Below, piece after piece: positions 7,017 through 15,363 of a stretch of 22,210 nt of DNA. Position 1 is the first letter of the stretch. The number at the start of each line of letters is the position of its first letter. The DNA comes from a virus. Below the pieces are notes generated by a model. That model worked only from the letters and a program-made list of their open reading frames with translations, did not search any database and was not told where the DNA came from. The position numbers and the translations under genes are program-made. The stretch covers positions 1-22,210 of IMG/VR virus record IMGVR_UViG_3300017917_002286; one strand, given 5' to 3'.

Positions 7017-8312
7017 TTAAACCGTTACAACTTCCCAGCCTTTTCGCAGGTAAAGACCCAACCTATCAGTATTCTGCTTTTTATCAGCCCAGCCAGCAAA
7101 CTGTATATCTACAACTATAGGGTTTTGTTTGCCTTCATGTGGACGCATAATTCTGCCTACAATTTGTTCTAGTAAGCTATCATTGCTCATTGGTACTGCT
7201 AGTATTACGCAGCTTAAGATATTGATTGAGATTCCTTCTGCGAATATTTGGCGGGAACCAGCAATGCACATCTTTTCTCTGTTAAGTATTTGTTCTTTGG
7301 CTTGTTGTCTTGCTTCAAAGTCTGTTTCGCCAGTAACCAACAAACACGTTTCCCCAACATATTCTTTTACCTTTTCTAAGAATTCTACTCTATCAGCTAC
7401 AATGAGAACACTATGGCCTCCACTAATATGCATATTAGCCAGACCAGCAATAAACTTTCTATAATTGTCATTTTGGGTTAAATCATTTATTTTTTCAACC
7501 CAAGTTGCGCCAGGCTTTAGCGTAAGCCCACTTTTTACTATATGTACTACAGGATTTATAGTATTAGCTTGTGGTGGTTTGTATACTGTATGACCAAAGT
7601 AGTCTTGAAACAGTATATGCTTGCCGTCTTTGCGAGTCATTGTACCACTCAAAGCAATCCTATATCTAGCGTGGAAAGCATCAATTGTACCAGCAAAAGT
7701 AGTTGCAGGACAATGGTGTGCTTCATCTAGTATTACTGTGCCGAATTCTTTACATAAGCTGTCTAAGTTTTTAACTATTGTTTGTATATTTCCAACCACT
7801 ATAGCGTGATCTTCAATATCAAACTTGCCACTACCAATAATTCCTGGTGATATTCCAAATAGCGTTTCTACTTCTTCTACCCACTGATCGCGTAATGCTG
7901 TAGTATGCGTAATTACTAAGGTTTTCTGCCCCAGTTTTCTAGCAGTGTGCAGAGCCGTAAAAGTTTTACCCCAGCCTACTAGCGCATTAATAAAGCAAGT
8001 ATCTGTTATTTGATCGTATATAAGTTGCTGATCTTCACGCAACTCAAATTTTGGAGTAGGAAATGGTACAGAATTTACTACACGCTTGTCTACTATTTCA
8101 TAGTCGCTTGGCACTAAGTCTAGTCTACCCTGCGGCACACTAATAATACCATTTACTAGTGATTTATAGTTTTTAATAGTTTCTACACTTACGAATTTTT
8201 TACTTCCTGTATCCTTATGGATTTTATAAGTAAGTGTTCGCATTACGTGTTTAGTGTGATCTCTACCTGGATCATCCATGTAGATTCTGTTAGATATTAT
8301 CGCTTTAGGCAT
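7017..8312 (-). CDS. UvsW-like superfamily 2 DNA/RNA helicase
   Basis: SF2 helicase expected to branch-migrate recombination intermediates and unwind R-loops, switching origin use to recombination-dependent replication as UvsW does in T4. Motifs: a Q-motif-like region REDQQLIYDQI (92-102), Walker A GWGKT (113-117), motif Ia TLVITHTTAL (131-140), DEAH box (196-199), motif III SGT in ALSGTMTRKD, and motif VI QIVGRIMRPH (383-392, arginine finger region). The 431-residue length is somewhat shorter than UvsW (about 500), with a reduced N-terminal domain. The XPB/RAD25 family shares the same architecture. The start overlaps the upstream stop by one base (TAATG), with GGAG 9 bases before the ATG. 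Confidence 0.88.
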   Translation of the reverse strand: MPKAIISNRIYMDDPGRDHTKHVMRTLTYKIHKDTGSKKFVSVETIKNYKSLVNGIISVPQGRLDLVPSDYEIVDKRVVNSVPFPTPKFELREDQQLIYDQITDTCFINALVGWGKTFTALHTARKLGQKTLVITHTTALRDQWVEEVETLFGISPGIIGSGKFDIEDHAIVVGNIQTIVKNLDSLCKEFGTVILDEAHHCPATTFAGTIDAFHARYRIALSGTMTRKDGKHILFQDYFGHTVYKPPQANTINPVVHIVKSGLTLKPGATWVEKINDLTQNDNYRKFIAGLANMHISGGHSVLIVADRVEFLEKVKEYVGETCLLVTGETDFEARQQAKEQILNREKMCIAGSRQIFAEGISINILSCVILAVPMSNDSLLEQIVGRIMRPHEGKQNPIVVDIQFAGWADKKQNTDRLGLYLRKGWEVVTV

Positions 8313-8875
8313 TATACTAATCTCCAGGTATCTTTTATCTGCATTTCGTAAAATCCGTAGAATATGTGGCCACCAGCTACTTCTAGTAAGCCGGCATACT
8401 TTTGATATGTTTGTGGTATTTGCATAGACTTGAATCGCTGTGATAGACCTTCAACTTCTATTACACACCCTAGGGTAGTCGCAGGTAAAACTTGTTTTAT
8501 CCTTTTTGTTGTCAGCTTGGCGCGCCTGGATTTTTTATGTTGAAAAACCTGGCCGGTGTTATCCACAAACCAGGTAGTACTTTTTGCCAATTTTATTAAA
8601 TCTGCTAAAAAATAAATAGCCGAACCGATAGGAAACAGCGAAACTTTATTTGCTAATGCAAGTCGCCGTAATCCTATGGTTGGCTTGTCAATGTTTTTAT
8701 CGTCAACTATTCTGTAGTTGCTAGAGTATTTTGCGCTATCTTTGTCGCTGTACTCCGCTATATAGAAAGCTACTCCAGCCTCAATAGTTGGTTTCTTTTC
8801 GCCTAATCTAAATACGGGAAAGTTTATTTCCTGTAATAGTATAGGTTTCAATGAATTTTCCAAAGCTGTAGTCAT
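8312..8875 (-). CDS. Unknown conserved-looking protein between polymerase and UvsW-like helicase
   Basis: Not recognised. 187 residues, basic, no membrane segment. A central segment with LADLIKLAK, then TTWFVDNTGQVFQHKK, and a C-terminal block ending GHIFYGFYEMQIKDTWRLV look like a compact alpha/beta domain. Its first 68 bases lie inside the 3' end of the polymerase gene in another frame, the longest overlap in the window. AGGAG abuts the ATG at 8875 with no gap; a TTG at 8863 has it 12 bases upstream, so the true start is uncertain by 4 codons. Its place between polymerase and UvsW-like helicase suggests a replication role, unproven. Confidence 0.75.
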   Translation of the reverse strand: MTTALENSLKPILLQEINFPVFRLGEKKPTIEAGVAFYIAEYSDKDSAKYSSNYRIVDDKNIDKPTIGLRRLALANKVSLFPIGSAIYFLADLIKLAKSTTWFVDNTGQVFQHKKSRRAKLTTKRIKQVLPATTLGCVIEVEGLSQRFKSMQIPQTYQKYAGLLEVAGGHIFYGFYEMQIKDTWRLV

Positions 8876-11087
8876 CTCCTATATCTTGATCCACTCCGAT
8901 TGGACTGTCATGAATACTACAACCCCAGTCTTTTTGAGTATTTTGTTTCAGTATCTCGCAATACTCTGCTACATGATCTTCCCTAACCAATGCCACAATT
9001 GAGTCGTGTACTAGCATGAAGATTTTTGCATCAAGCTTTCTATTGCTAATTTCCTTAGCAGTACCAATAGCTCCGAGTAGGTTAATGTCGCTTGCCAATG
9101 ACTGGATTTCGCTATTAATACCACTTCGTACTTCGTGGGCGGCGATTCCTTTGTCGCTGGAGAATACATTAGGCAGGCGTCGCTTTCTGCCAAAAAACGA
9201 GTAAGTATATCCATTTTGTTCAATAAAGGCTTTACGAGTATCTAACCATTGCTTTAGTTTATTGAAGCGGCTAAAATACTGTTTAATATCACTTTGAGCC
9301 TGTTCAACTGGGTAAGGTTCGCCGGTGGCTTTAGTAACAGTTTGCGATACTTTGTTAGCACCGCTACCATACAAAATACCAAATGAAATAGCTTTAGCCG
9401 ATTGACGCATAGCACCAAACTGCTTTTTAACATCTTCCACTTCGCAAGGAAGATTGAACACCATTTTAGCAATTGTAGAGTGAAAATCGCCGCCGCTACT
9501 AAACACCTTTTGCAAATTCTTATCACCACTCAACACAGCTGCATAGTACATTTCTGCAGTTGTCAAGTCTTGTGATATGATCTTGTAGCCCTGCGGAGCC
9601 TGGATACAACCTTTGATAATAGGATCGTCCCGAGGAATTTGCTGAGCGTTAAACTTACCAGAACTAGACAGACGGCCACTAGTGGTAAAAGTAAGATTAA
9701 AATTGGTACGAATTCTGCCATCTCGATCAAGCTCTGGCAAAATCTTTTGAATGTAGGTATTCTGAATCTTACCAAGCTGCCTCACTTTCAGAATTGCTTT
9801 GGGCAGTGGATGTTGTTCACTAAGCTGCTCCAATACTTCTGCGTCTGTTGAAATAGCGCCAGTAGCCGTTTTCTTACCAGTTGGCTCCAGCCCCAAATAA
9901 TCAAATAAAACTACGCGTAGCTGCATTACACTATTAGGATTAAAGATCTTACCAGTGTCTTGCTCAAATCGCTTTACTTCGTCAAAGGCATAAATTGCCT
10001 CTTTAGCCTTTTGAATTTCGTCGTCAAGGTAGATGTTTGCAGCTTCCATTCGCTCACGACTAATAGGAATACCAACTTCTTCCATGTCCATAAGGAATAG
10101 AGTACCAGGAATCAGAATTTCCTTATACACATGGAGCAGTTTATCGTTTTTCTGAACAATAGGCCAGAATTTCTGGAAAAGGTCGTATGTAACGGCTGTG
10201 TCAATTGCAGCGTAACGGCTAATAACATCAAACGGGATAAGGTCATAGGTAAAATCGTCCTGCAGAACCCCGTTTTTAGCACAGTATTCTTTCTTGAAAT
10301 CATCAAGCTCACTATCATAGTCGCCATAATCAGTATACTTGAGCGCCAACTGCTTTAGGCCGTGCGTATCTGCCTCGTCTAGCACATAATGCATAACCAT
10401 AGTGTCATGTACACGGCTGCGATCAAAATCTAATCCAAGATGATACTTAATCATCTTGTAGTCAAACTTCATGTTATGAAACACTATGCTGAATTGCTCA
10501 ACAATTTGATTTAGCAGCTCCATACACTGCTCGTCCAGGCAGTCAGTAAGAATGTATCGACCATGCTTAGACTTATAACTCATGGAGAGTCCGAGCACAT
10601 AACCATCCCGAGGATAAAGTGCGGTAGTTTCTGTGTCGAGTGCTACGTATCCTTGGGCATTGTCAAGCACTTCCTGGAAGAAAGCTACAGCCTCCGCTGT
10701 GTCATTAATCCCGCGATAGTCTCCTTCAGCAGTTGGTCGCAAAGTCCCTTCGATGTACTTGTGGATTTTGTCAACTGCTCGTTGGAAGTCGGGCTTGCCC
10801 TCCGGCTTAAAAGCCAGCATAGCAGGGTTACTGATAGGAATAAATTTATCATTTACTAGTTGTCCTGCGTAATTCGTTACTGAGGTAATTTTAGCGTACT
10901 CTTTAGCCGCTTCAGCACCTACCAAGATAACATAGTTATAAGGCTCTAGATCAACTTCCAAGTCTACATCTTTTTTGAGTAGTTTGGTAATTGGTTTGCT
11001 GCTCATGTGATAGTGATCAAATTCAAATTGAAAATACTCACTATACCTGGTGCGATTAGGTGCTTTGTCAATAACTGCGATTTTCAT
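8808..11087 (-). CDS. DNA polymerase, family A with 3'-5' proofreading exonuclease (T7-like)
   Basis: Replicative polymerase, 759 residues. Proofreading domain: Exo I DTET (D151, E153), Exo II NMKFD (N205, D209), Exo III Y292xxxD296. Polymerase domain: TGRLSSSGKFN (469-480); motif A QDLTTAE with catalytic D507 and E512; motif B R561-x3-K565-x3-F569-G-x2-Y573-G; motif C VHDS (693-696, D695). No 5'-3' exonuclease domain is present, as in T7 gp5; a separate flap nuclease is encoded at 1256-2104. The motif B phenylalanine matches E. coli Pol I F762 rather than the T7 tyrosine. The first ~120 residues before the exonuclease are unassigned. AAGGA sits 9 bases before the ATG, and the promoter at 11114-11142 gives a leader of about 20 bases. 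Confidence 0.96.
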   Translation of the reverse strand: MKIAVIDKAPNRTRYSEYFQFEFDHYHMSSKPITKLLKKDVDLEVDLEPYNYVILVGAEAAKEYAKITSVTNYAGQLVNDKFIPISNPAMLAFKPEGKPDFQRAVDKIHKYIEGTLRPTAEGDYRGINDTAEAVAFFQEVLDNAQGYVALDTETTALYPRDGYVLGLSMSYKSKHGRYILTDCLDEQCMELLNQIVEQFSIVFHNMKFDYKMIKYHLGLDFDRSRVHDTMVMHYVLDEADTHGLKQLALKYTDYGDYDSELDDFKKEYCAKNGVLQDDFTYDLIPFDVISRYAAIDTAVTYDLFQKFWPIVQKNDKLLHVYKEILIPGTLFLMDMEEVGIPISRERMEAANIYLDDEIQKAKEAIYAFDEVKRFEQDTGKIFNPNSVMQLRVVLFDYLGLEPTGKKTATGAISTDAEVLEQLSEQHPLPKAILKVRQLGKIQNTYIQKILPELDRDGRIRTNFNLTFTTSGRLSSSGKFNAQQIPRDDPIIKGCIQAPQGYKIISQDLTTAEMYYAAVLSGDKNLQKVFSSGGDFHSTIAKMVFNLPCEVEDVKKQFGAMRQSAKAISFGILYGSGANKVSQTVTKATGEPYPVEQAQSDIKQYFSRFNKLKQWLDTRKAFIEQNGYTYSFFGRKRRLPNVFSSDKGIAAHEVRSGINSEIQSLASDINLLGAIGTAKEISNRKLDAKIFMLVHDSIVALVREDHVAEYCEILKQNTQKDWGCSIHDSPIGVDQDIGDDYSFGKFIETYTITGNKLSRI

Positions 11088-11113
11088 GTGTTTAGTTCCT
11101 TGTGCGATACTTT

Positions 11114-11142
11114 ATTATAGCGTATCTTGGCTAAATATTCAA
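11114..11142 (-). promoter_or_regulatory. Sigma70-like promoter for the polymerase operon
   Basis: On the minus strand, -35 TTGAAT (11142-11137), 17-base spacer, -10 TATAAT (11119-11114). It lies in the 57-base gap between primase and polymerase and drives a canonical short leader with a good AAGGA ribosome site. Confidence 0.8.
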
Positions 11143-11144
11143 GA

Positions 11145-11999
11145 CTACTTATTGATATACTCTGCAATGCTGCGTATATCTTCTTTGTCTAATTCACCGG
11201 GGTCTGTGCCATCAGGCAGAGTTATAATTTCTACTATGAAGCCCTCTTGCTCTATCAGGGGCTTTACTTGTTGTGCTGCTTTTCTGCCGGCTTCGTCACC
11301 ATCAAACAGTATATAGATGTGTGTAATGCCTTGTGCCTTAAATGGCAGCAGCTTAGCTTTTGTTTCATTTTGCAGTGTATTTGTACCAAACACAGCCACT
11401 ACATTTTCTAGTCCATTGTCATATAGGTTTAGCATATCGAATATGCCTTCCACTAGTACCATAGACTTATATCCGCTAGGAAGATGGCTAGGAAATACCG
11501 GAATTCGTACACCGCTTGGGTAGTTTACATATCTAGGATTGCCATTACTCAAAGTATGCCTGGCTACAAATACTGCAATCTTACCAGTAATATCTTTAAT
11601 AGGAAATACTATTCTATCTTGTAACTTTTCTACTTGATTTGTGTAGAATGCACCAAAGTGTCGTAAGGTTTGTGGGCTAATACCACGAAACTGCTTTGTG
11701 TACGGGGTATGTCCACTAGGCAAATCCAGCCCTGTACCACTAGTTTTTAGTTCTGCTAACTTTTCTTTTAGTGCAGCTATTCTAATTGGTACTGGATTGG
11801 TGAATACACCAAAAAACTTGAATATATTGGTTTTAAAACCACAACTAAAGCAGTGTGCAACACCGGACACTCTATCTACACGAAAGCTGGGATTGCTGTC
11901 CTCGTGTTCGGGGTTTAAGCATTTGATCAAGTAGTCGCGGCCCGAGACAGTAAAGCCCAGGCCGTTTTTATTTATCAGTTCTAGTACTGGATCACTCAT
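11145..11999 (-). CDS. DnaG-type DNA primase (zinc finger plus Toprim)
   Basis: Synthesises RNA primers for lagging-strand replication. The 284-residue protein has an N-terminal CHC2-like zinc ribbon (C27, H32, C50, C53; the second pair in HCFSCG) and a Toprim catalytic domain with the conserved glutamate E184 (VLVEGIFD) and the D233-x-D235 pair (LFDGDEAG). It lacks the C-terminal helicase-binding domain of bacterial DnaG, so it resembles the primase half of T7 gp4 or a compact phage DnaG. It begins 5 bases after the helicase stop, with GGTGA 5 bases ahead of the ATG, and is co-transcribed with that helicase. Confidence 0.93.
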   Translation of the reverse strand: MSDPVLELINKNGLGFTVSGRDYLIKCLNPEHEDSNPSFRVDRVSGVAHCFSCGFKTNIFKFFGVFTNPVPIRIAALKEKLAELKTSGTGLDLPSGHTPYTKQFRGISPQTLRHFGAFYTNQVEKLQDRIVFPIKDITGKIAVFVARHTLSNGNPRYVNYPSGVRIPVFPSHLPSGYKSMVLVEGIFDMLNLYDNGLENVVAVFGTNTLQNETKAKLLPFKAQGITHIYILFDGDEAGRKAAQQVKPLIEQEGFIVEIITLPDGTDPGELDKEDIRSIAEYINK

Positions 12000-12004
12000 T
12001 TATA

Positions 12005-13393
12005 TCACCATGGTGGTAAATCAGCACCACTATCATCTTGTTTTAGGTCAGGTTGCTCTTTCTTTTTGCCAACCTTTTTAACTGGTTCCTTAGCTGCAGG
12101 TCTGTCCACGGATTGCGGACTAATCCGTAAGGTATCCCAGTCGATAGGGCAGGTAAATGCCATTTCTTTGCCTCCACGAATTTTAGTGGTTTCAAAGCTA
12201 ACAGCATTTGTCTCTTTGTCATGGGCTTCCATTGTAAGAGCAATGTCGGCTGCATCAAGAATACCCTTCGCAAAGCGGGCTTCACCTGTTGCATCAATTT
12301 GATACGGCGAAACCATAACCACTTCGTACTTGCGTGCAAGGTTCTTAAGCTTTTTGGATACCTCAATTTGCGGTTTCCAATCATATTGATCTTGCCCTTC
12401 TAGCACAATTTGATTAATGTAGTCTACTACCACTACTTTTAGCTTATCTCCAAACTTTGCCTTGGCTTTGCCAATGTGCAAGTCGATACTGCTCAAACTA
12501 AGGTCTCGGTCGTCTACAATAATCATTTGATTATCTGTTTTTAGTGTGTGATTTCGTACTAATTCTTCTTCAAATCGGTATCTGTCTCTGTGTCGTAAAA
12601 AATTATTCACTGTTTGGTCTGCTTCATTGAACATACCTGCTCGGGCTTTTACAACTTTTAGTACTTCATCATCTGTTAATTTATTCTGCTTTAAATTTTG
12701 AAGATTAACATTAGCCAATATGGATAGATTGCGGTGCATTACCTCTATAGCAGTCATTTCAATACTAAAATAAATACTGCTGTTACCGCACTCATATTGA
12801 TTAACAAAAATATTGCTACTAGTAATAGATTTACCAGATCCTCTCCGACCCCCAATGAGTACGAGCTCTTGCCGAGCCACGCCACCCAACACAGCGTCAA
12901 AAGTATTATTGAGACCCAGATAAACACGTTCTTTCTCCAACTCATCAGGATGCTGAAACATCATTATATCAGCCATAGTGAAAACTTTTTCACTGGTATG
13001 AGTCTTTTCTTCAATAGTTAAGGCAATATTTGCTAAGTTATCTTTTATTTCGTTACTGTCGTAAAGTGGTAGCTTGTCTACAAATTTGTCTAGTAGTTTT
13101 ACTGTTTCGTTTTGTGTATATTGATCTATTAGTGCGTCTAGTGCGACTTCTGCTGAAACATCAGGAACCTCGGTTAAGCGGAGAGTTGCTAACGTTTTTG
13201 ACGCCGGTCCCTCCCTCAAGGTCAATTCTAGATCATCAAATGATGGAATACCATTGTATTTTTCATAATACTTGTTAATGGCACCATAAAGGGAAGAGTA
13301 CGCAGCGTCCAGGAATACTAACTTGAGCTTGGCCCAGATTTCTAGATTTCGCTCTGTTAATAATTTGTTTAAGACTACTGCTGAAGTATCCAA
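12005..13393 (-). CDS. DnaB/gp41-like replicative helicase
   Basis: Hexameric RecA-fold helicase that unwinds DNA ahead of the polymerase. In 462 residues: an N-terminal helical domain (1-135, primase-interacting in the family), Walker A GRRGSGKS (182-189), a probable catalytic glutamate in SIEMT (E212), Walker B VVVVD (320-324), and a sensor-like MVSPYQID further on. The C-terminus is a Lys-rich linker ending in an acidic tip with DLPPW, reminiscent of SSB tails. The start is a TTG at 13393 with TAGGG just upstream; no in-frame ATG lies near the domain start. It lies 2 bases after the preceding gene and is followed by primase. Confidence 0.92.
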   Translation of the reverse strand: MDTSAVVLNKLLTERNLEIWAKLKLVFLDAAYSSLYGAINKYYEKYNGIPSFDDLELTLREGPASKTLATLRLTEVPDVSAEVALDALIDQYTQNETVKLLDKFVDKLPLYDSNEIKDNLANIALTIEEKTHTSEKVFTMADIMMFQHPDELEKERVYLGLNNTFDAVLGGVARQELVLIGGRRGSGKSITSSNIFVNQYECGNSSIYFSIEMTAIEVMHRNLSILANVNLQNLKQNKLTDDEVLKVVKARAGMFNEADQTVNNFLRHRDRYRFEEELVRNHTLKTDNQMIIVDDRDLSLSSIDLHIGKAKAKFGDKLKVVVVDYINQIVLEGQDQYDWKPQIEVSKKLKNLARKYEVVMVSPYQIDATGEARFAKGILDAADIALTMEAHDKETNAVSFETTKIRGGKEMAFTCPIDWDTLRISPQSVDRPAAKEPVKKVGKKKEQPDLKQDDSGADLPPW

Positions 13394-13395
13394 GA

Positions 13396-13695
13396 TTACC
13401 CTACTTTCGATTCATTGTCAATAATAACTTGGTCTATGATTTCAGTAACTTTATATAGTATTTGGTCTCTGAGCTTTTTAATATCTTGCTGATATGTACC
13501 ACCCTGCTCAAAGAGTATGCTAAGCTGTTCATGTGTAATAAGCTGCTGTAATCCAAAATATATGTGATCATACGCCATGGTACTTTCAGGCATTATCTCT
13601 ACATTAACAGCTTTACCGTAGTTGTGAACAGCTTGTTTGACAACTTCTTCTACGGTAAAAGATTCGTTGTCGTGGTATGTAATTGTAACTTTCAT
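13396..13695 (-). CDS. Unknown small protein upstream of helicase
   Basis: Not recognised. 99 residues, acidic, mixed alpha/beta. It begins with a beta-strand-like segment (MKVTITYHD) and ends in helices (residues 60-95). I start it at the ATG at 13695, which has GGAG 7 bases upstream; an earlier in-frame TTG at 13710 lies in the ribosome site itself. It ends 2 bases before the helicase start, so it is co-translated with it. A helicase loader or modulator is conceivable from position alone. A terminator sits immediately upstream with no promoter between. Confidence 0.75.
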   Translation of the reverse strand: MKVTITYHDNESFTVEEVVKQAVHNYGKAVNVEIMPESTMAYDHIYFGLQQLITHEQLSILFEQGGTYQQDIKKLRDQILYKVTEIIDQVIIDNESKVG

Positions 13696-13712
13696 ACTTC
13701 GACTCCGCAAAG

Positions 13713-13751
13713 AAAAAAGGTCGGGAGCCTTTTAGTCAACTCCCGACCTTT
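13713..13751 (-). terminator. Rho-independent terminator after the tandem-HTH gene
   Basis: A perfect 12-base-pair GC-rich stem (13716-13727 with 13740-13751), 12-base loop, followed on the minus strand by six U residues (13718-13713). It lies about 20 bases past the stop of the HTH-repeat gene and 18 bases before the next ATG. Confidence 0.92.
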
Positions 13752-13770
13752 AGGTATTGTACCTGCTAGA

Positions 13771-14523
13771 TTAGGCGGCAGCCTTTGCTTCTGCCTTAGC
13801 CTTCTTAGCGGCCCCATCGTAATCGGCAACCTTGATGCCACGACGAGTTAGCAGAGTGCGAAGACCACGCTCAGTCTTGTCAACAGCAGCTGCGATCTCT
13901 GCCACGGTCATGCCGTGAATCTTATCGCCCAAGGCGGTAACAGGATCAATTTGCTCCTTGGCATGACTAACACGCTGTGCAGGAATCTTAGCGATTTGAC
14001 CCTTACGAGTCAGGCTCAGAGCCTTACCGCGGACGCTGGCAACAGTCTTGTTAAGAGCAGTAGCAATATCTTCGATAAAGCTACCAGCTTCAGCCATCTG
14101 AATGAACTTGGCTTCTTCTGCATCGGTATAAGTGCGAGCCACTTCAACCTTTTCAGCAGGCTTAACACTGCCAGTCAGTTCGAGGGCAAGCAACTTACCT
14201 TGAATTTGCTTGGCAGTAAACTTACCACCGGCAAATTGTTCGGCAATCTGCTTGTATGTGAGATTGCCGCTATTGCTGATTACAAACTCAGCAAGGTCAG
14301 CACCTTCGTCATCGGTGAAGGCACTAGTCTTTTCCTTAGCCATGCTAGCAACTTCAACTTCAAGTTGACGCAGCTTGCTGGCAACGCTACGGGCAGTAAA
14401 CTCTGCACCAAGTGCTTCTGCAGCACGTTCAACAGTTTCAGCGCTAACAGGACGCTGAGAACCAATAACACCCATCAATGTGTCAACAGCGGAATCGGAC
14501 CACTTTTTAGCTTTTTCAGTCAT
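13771..14523 (-). CDS. Tandem helix-turn-helix repeat DNA-binding protein with Lys/Ala tail
   Basis: Not a family I can name. The 250 residues contain about four repeats of a Myb/SANT- or HTH-like unit: 7-59, 67-120, 129-180 and 196-237. Each shows an aromatic/acidic start (KKWSDS, SAFTDDE, RTYTDAE), a middle IA or AA helix, and an ending of the type SVASKLRQL, QIQGKLLAL or SVRGKALSL; the fourth is weaker. The tail AAKKAKAEAKAAA is histone-H1-like. A multi-site DNA-binding or nucleoid-organising protein, or a transcription regulator, is the natural reading. Base composition is visibly more GC-rich than its neighbours, and a strong terminator follows; both suit an abundant product. It overlaps the ligase half gene by 8 bases. 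The gene at 17577-17951 carries one similar unit. Confidence 0.85.
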   Translation of the reverse strand: MTEKAKKWSDSAVDTLMGVIGSQRPVSAETVERAAEALGAEFTARSVASKLRQLEVEVASMAKEKTSAFTDDEGADLAEFVISNSGNLTYKQIAEQFAGGKFTAKQIQGKLLALELTGSVKPAEKVEVARTYTDAEEAKFIQMAEAGSFIEDIATALNKTVASVRGKALSLTRKGQIAKIPAQRVSHAKEQIDPVTALGDKIHGMTVAEIAAAVDKTERGLRTLLTRRGIKVADYDGAAKKAKAEAKAAA

Positions 14524-15274
14524 TTTTTTCTTTCAAGAAAGTTTTTAAGTTTGTGATAATCGTAATACCGAGAGACTCGGCTTTTTTGCGTTTTGCGCTA
14601 CCTTTATCTTCTTCGTCTACTAAATAATCTGTAGTTTTTGTTACAGACTCTACAGGTTTGAAACCCATAGACTCCAATGCTTTATGTGCTTCGGCTTTAG
14701 TTTTATAAGAATTTAATTTGCCAGTGATGCACACAGTTTTTCCGTTACTGTGTACAACACTAGCCTTTTCACTACGAAACGAGAAAGGCAAGAACTCTCT
14801 CATCTCTTGGAAATCAGTTTCTAGCCAGGTGAGCAAGTTTTCGGTAACTTTGTCGCCCAATCCAGCCTGCTTGCAAGTCTCAAAACTGATCTCGTCTACA
14901 GATGCTACTACTTCACACAATTTCTTACTTGCGGTTTGACCCACTAGCGGTATCGAAAATGAACTGAGCACAGTGGCTAAATCGGCACTGCGGCTTTTAT
15001 CAATTTCTTCAAGCAGTTTGGTAGCTGTGCGCTCGCTGCTTAGTGCCATAGACACTTCCATTAGGTCTAGATAATACAGTTCTGTAATATCTGCTAGACC
15101 AAGTTTTTCAATTGTGCGAGAACCCATACCCTTAATGCCAAGAGTCTTGCAGAAATGCTCGACCTTTTTACTAAGCTGAGCACCGCAAGCTGTGTTACGG
15201 CAGTAGAGCTGATCGTTGACCAGTTCCAATGGGTAGCTACAGCAAGGACATTCAGTAGGTATTGTGATTCTCAT
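14516..15274 (-). CDS. ligB: NAD-dependent DNA ligase, C-terminal half (zinc finger, HhH, BRCT)
   Basis: The 252 residues are the C-terminal portion of a LigA-type ligase: a four-cysteine zinc finger (C9, C12, C25, C30), a helix-hairpin-helix region with LGIKGMGSRTIEKLG (45-59) and further HhH elements to about 160, then a BRCT domain (about 177-247, starting GKTVCITGKL). These domains clamp DNA, while catalysis lies in the other half. The catalytic half is encoded 89 bases upstream as a separate gene, and this gene has its own promoter and ATG, so this is a two-subunit ligase as annotated in phage T5, not a sequencing break. The leader of about 19 bases has no obvious Shine-Dalgarno. The symbol follows the T5 subunit-B usage and should not be confused with bacterial LigB. 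Confidence 0.92.
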   Translation of the reverse strand: MRITIPTECPCCSYPLELVNDQLYCRNTACGAQLSKKVEHFCKTLGIKGMGSRTIEKLGLADITELYYLDLMEVSMALSSERTATKLLEEIDKSRSADLATVLSSFSIPLVGQTASKKLCEVVASVDEISFETCKQAGLGDKVTENLLTWLETDFQEMREFLPFSFRSEKASVVHSNGKTVCITGKLNSYKTKAEAHKALESMGFKPVESVTKTTDYLVDEEDKGSAKRKKAESLGITIITNLKTFLKEKND

Positions 15275-15299
15275 AGTTGCTTTATCAATTTAAGATATA

Positions 15300-15328
15300 A
15301 TTATACAGTATTAACTGCTCGCTGACAA
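15300..15328 (-). promoter_or_regulatory. Sigma70-like promoter between the ligase halves
   Basis: On the minus strand, -35 TTGTCA (15328-15323), 17-base spacer, -10 TATAAT (15305-15300), with an AAAATTTT tract directly upstream. It fills the 89-base gap 15275-15363 and drives the C-terminal ligase half and the HTH-repeat gene. Confidence 0.85.
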
Positions 15329-15363
15329 GTTAAAATTTTCTTTGCCCATTAGCAAAATAAAAT

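Noticed and set aside
8519-8526. Eight-base palindrome GGCGCGCC in an AT-rich setting
   Set aside because: It lies inside a coding region and a single such site has no further support as a functional element.
13696-13710. Earlier TTG start (13710) for the gene at 13396-13695
   Set aside because: The TTG lies upstream of and partly within the GGAG ribosome site that serves the ATG at 13695.
13915-14556. Long open frame on the plus strand (213 codons)
   Set aside because: It is the antisense of the tandem-HTH gene, has no ribosome site or promoter, and its product has the low-complexity look of a shadow frame; every supported gene here is on the minus strand.
14516-15363. Ligase split as a frameshift or assembly error
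   Set aside because: The halves end at a domain border, each with its own start and stop, separated by a promoter-bearing gap; T5 has the same arrangement.
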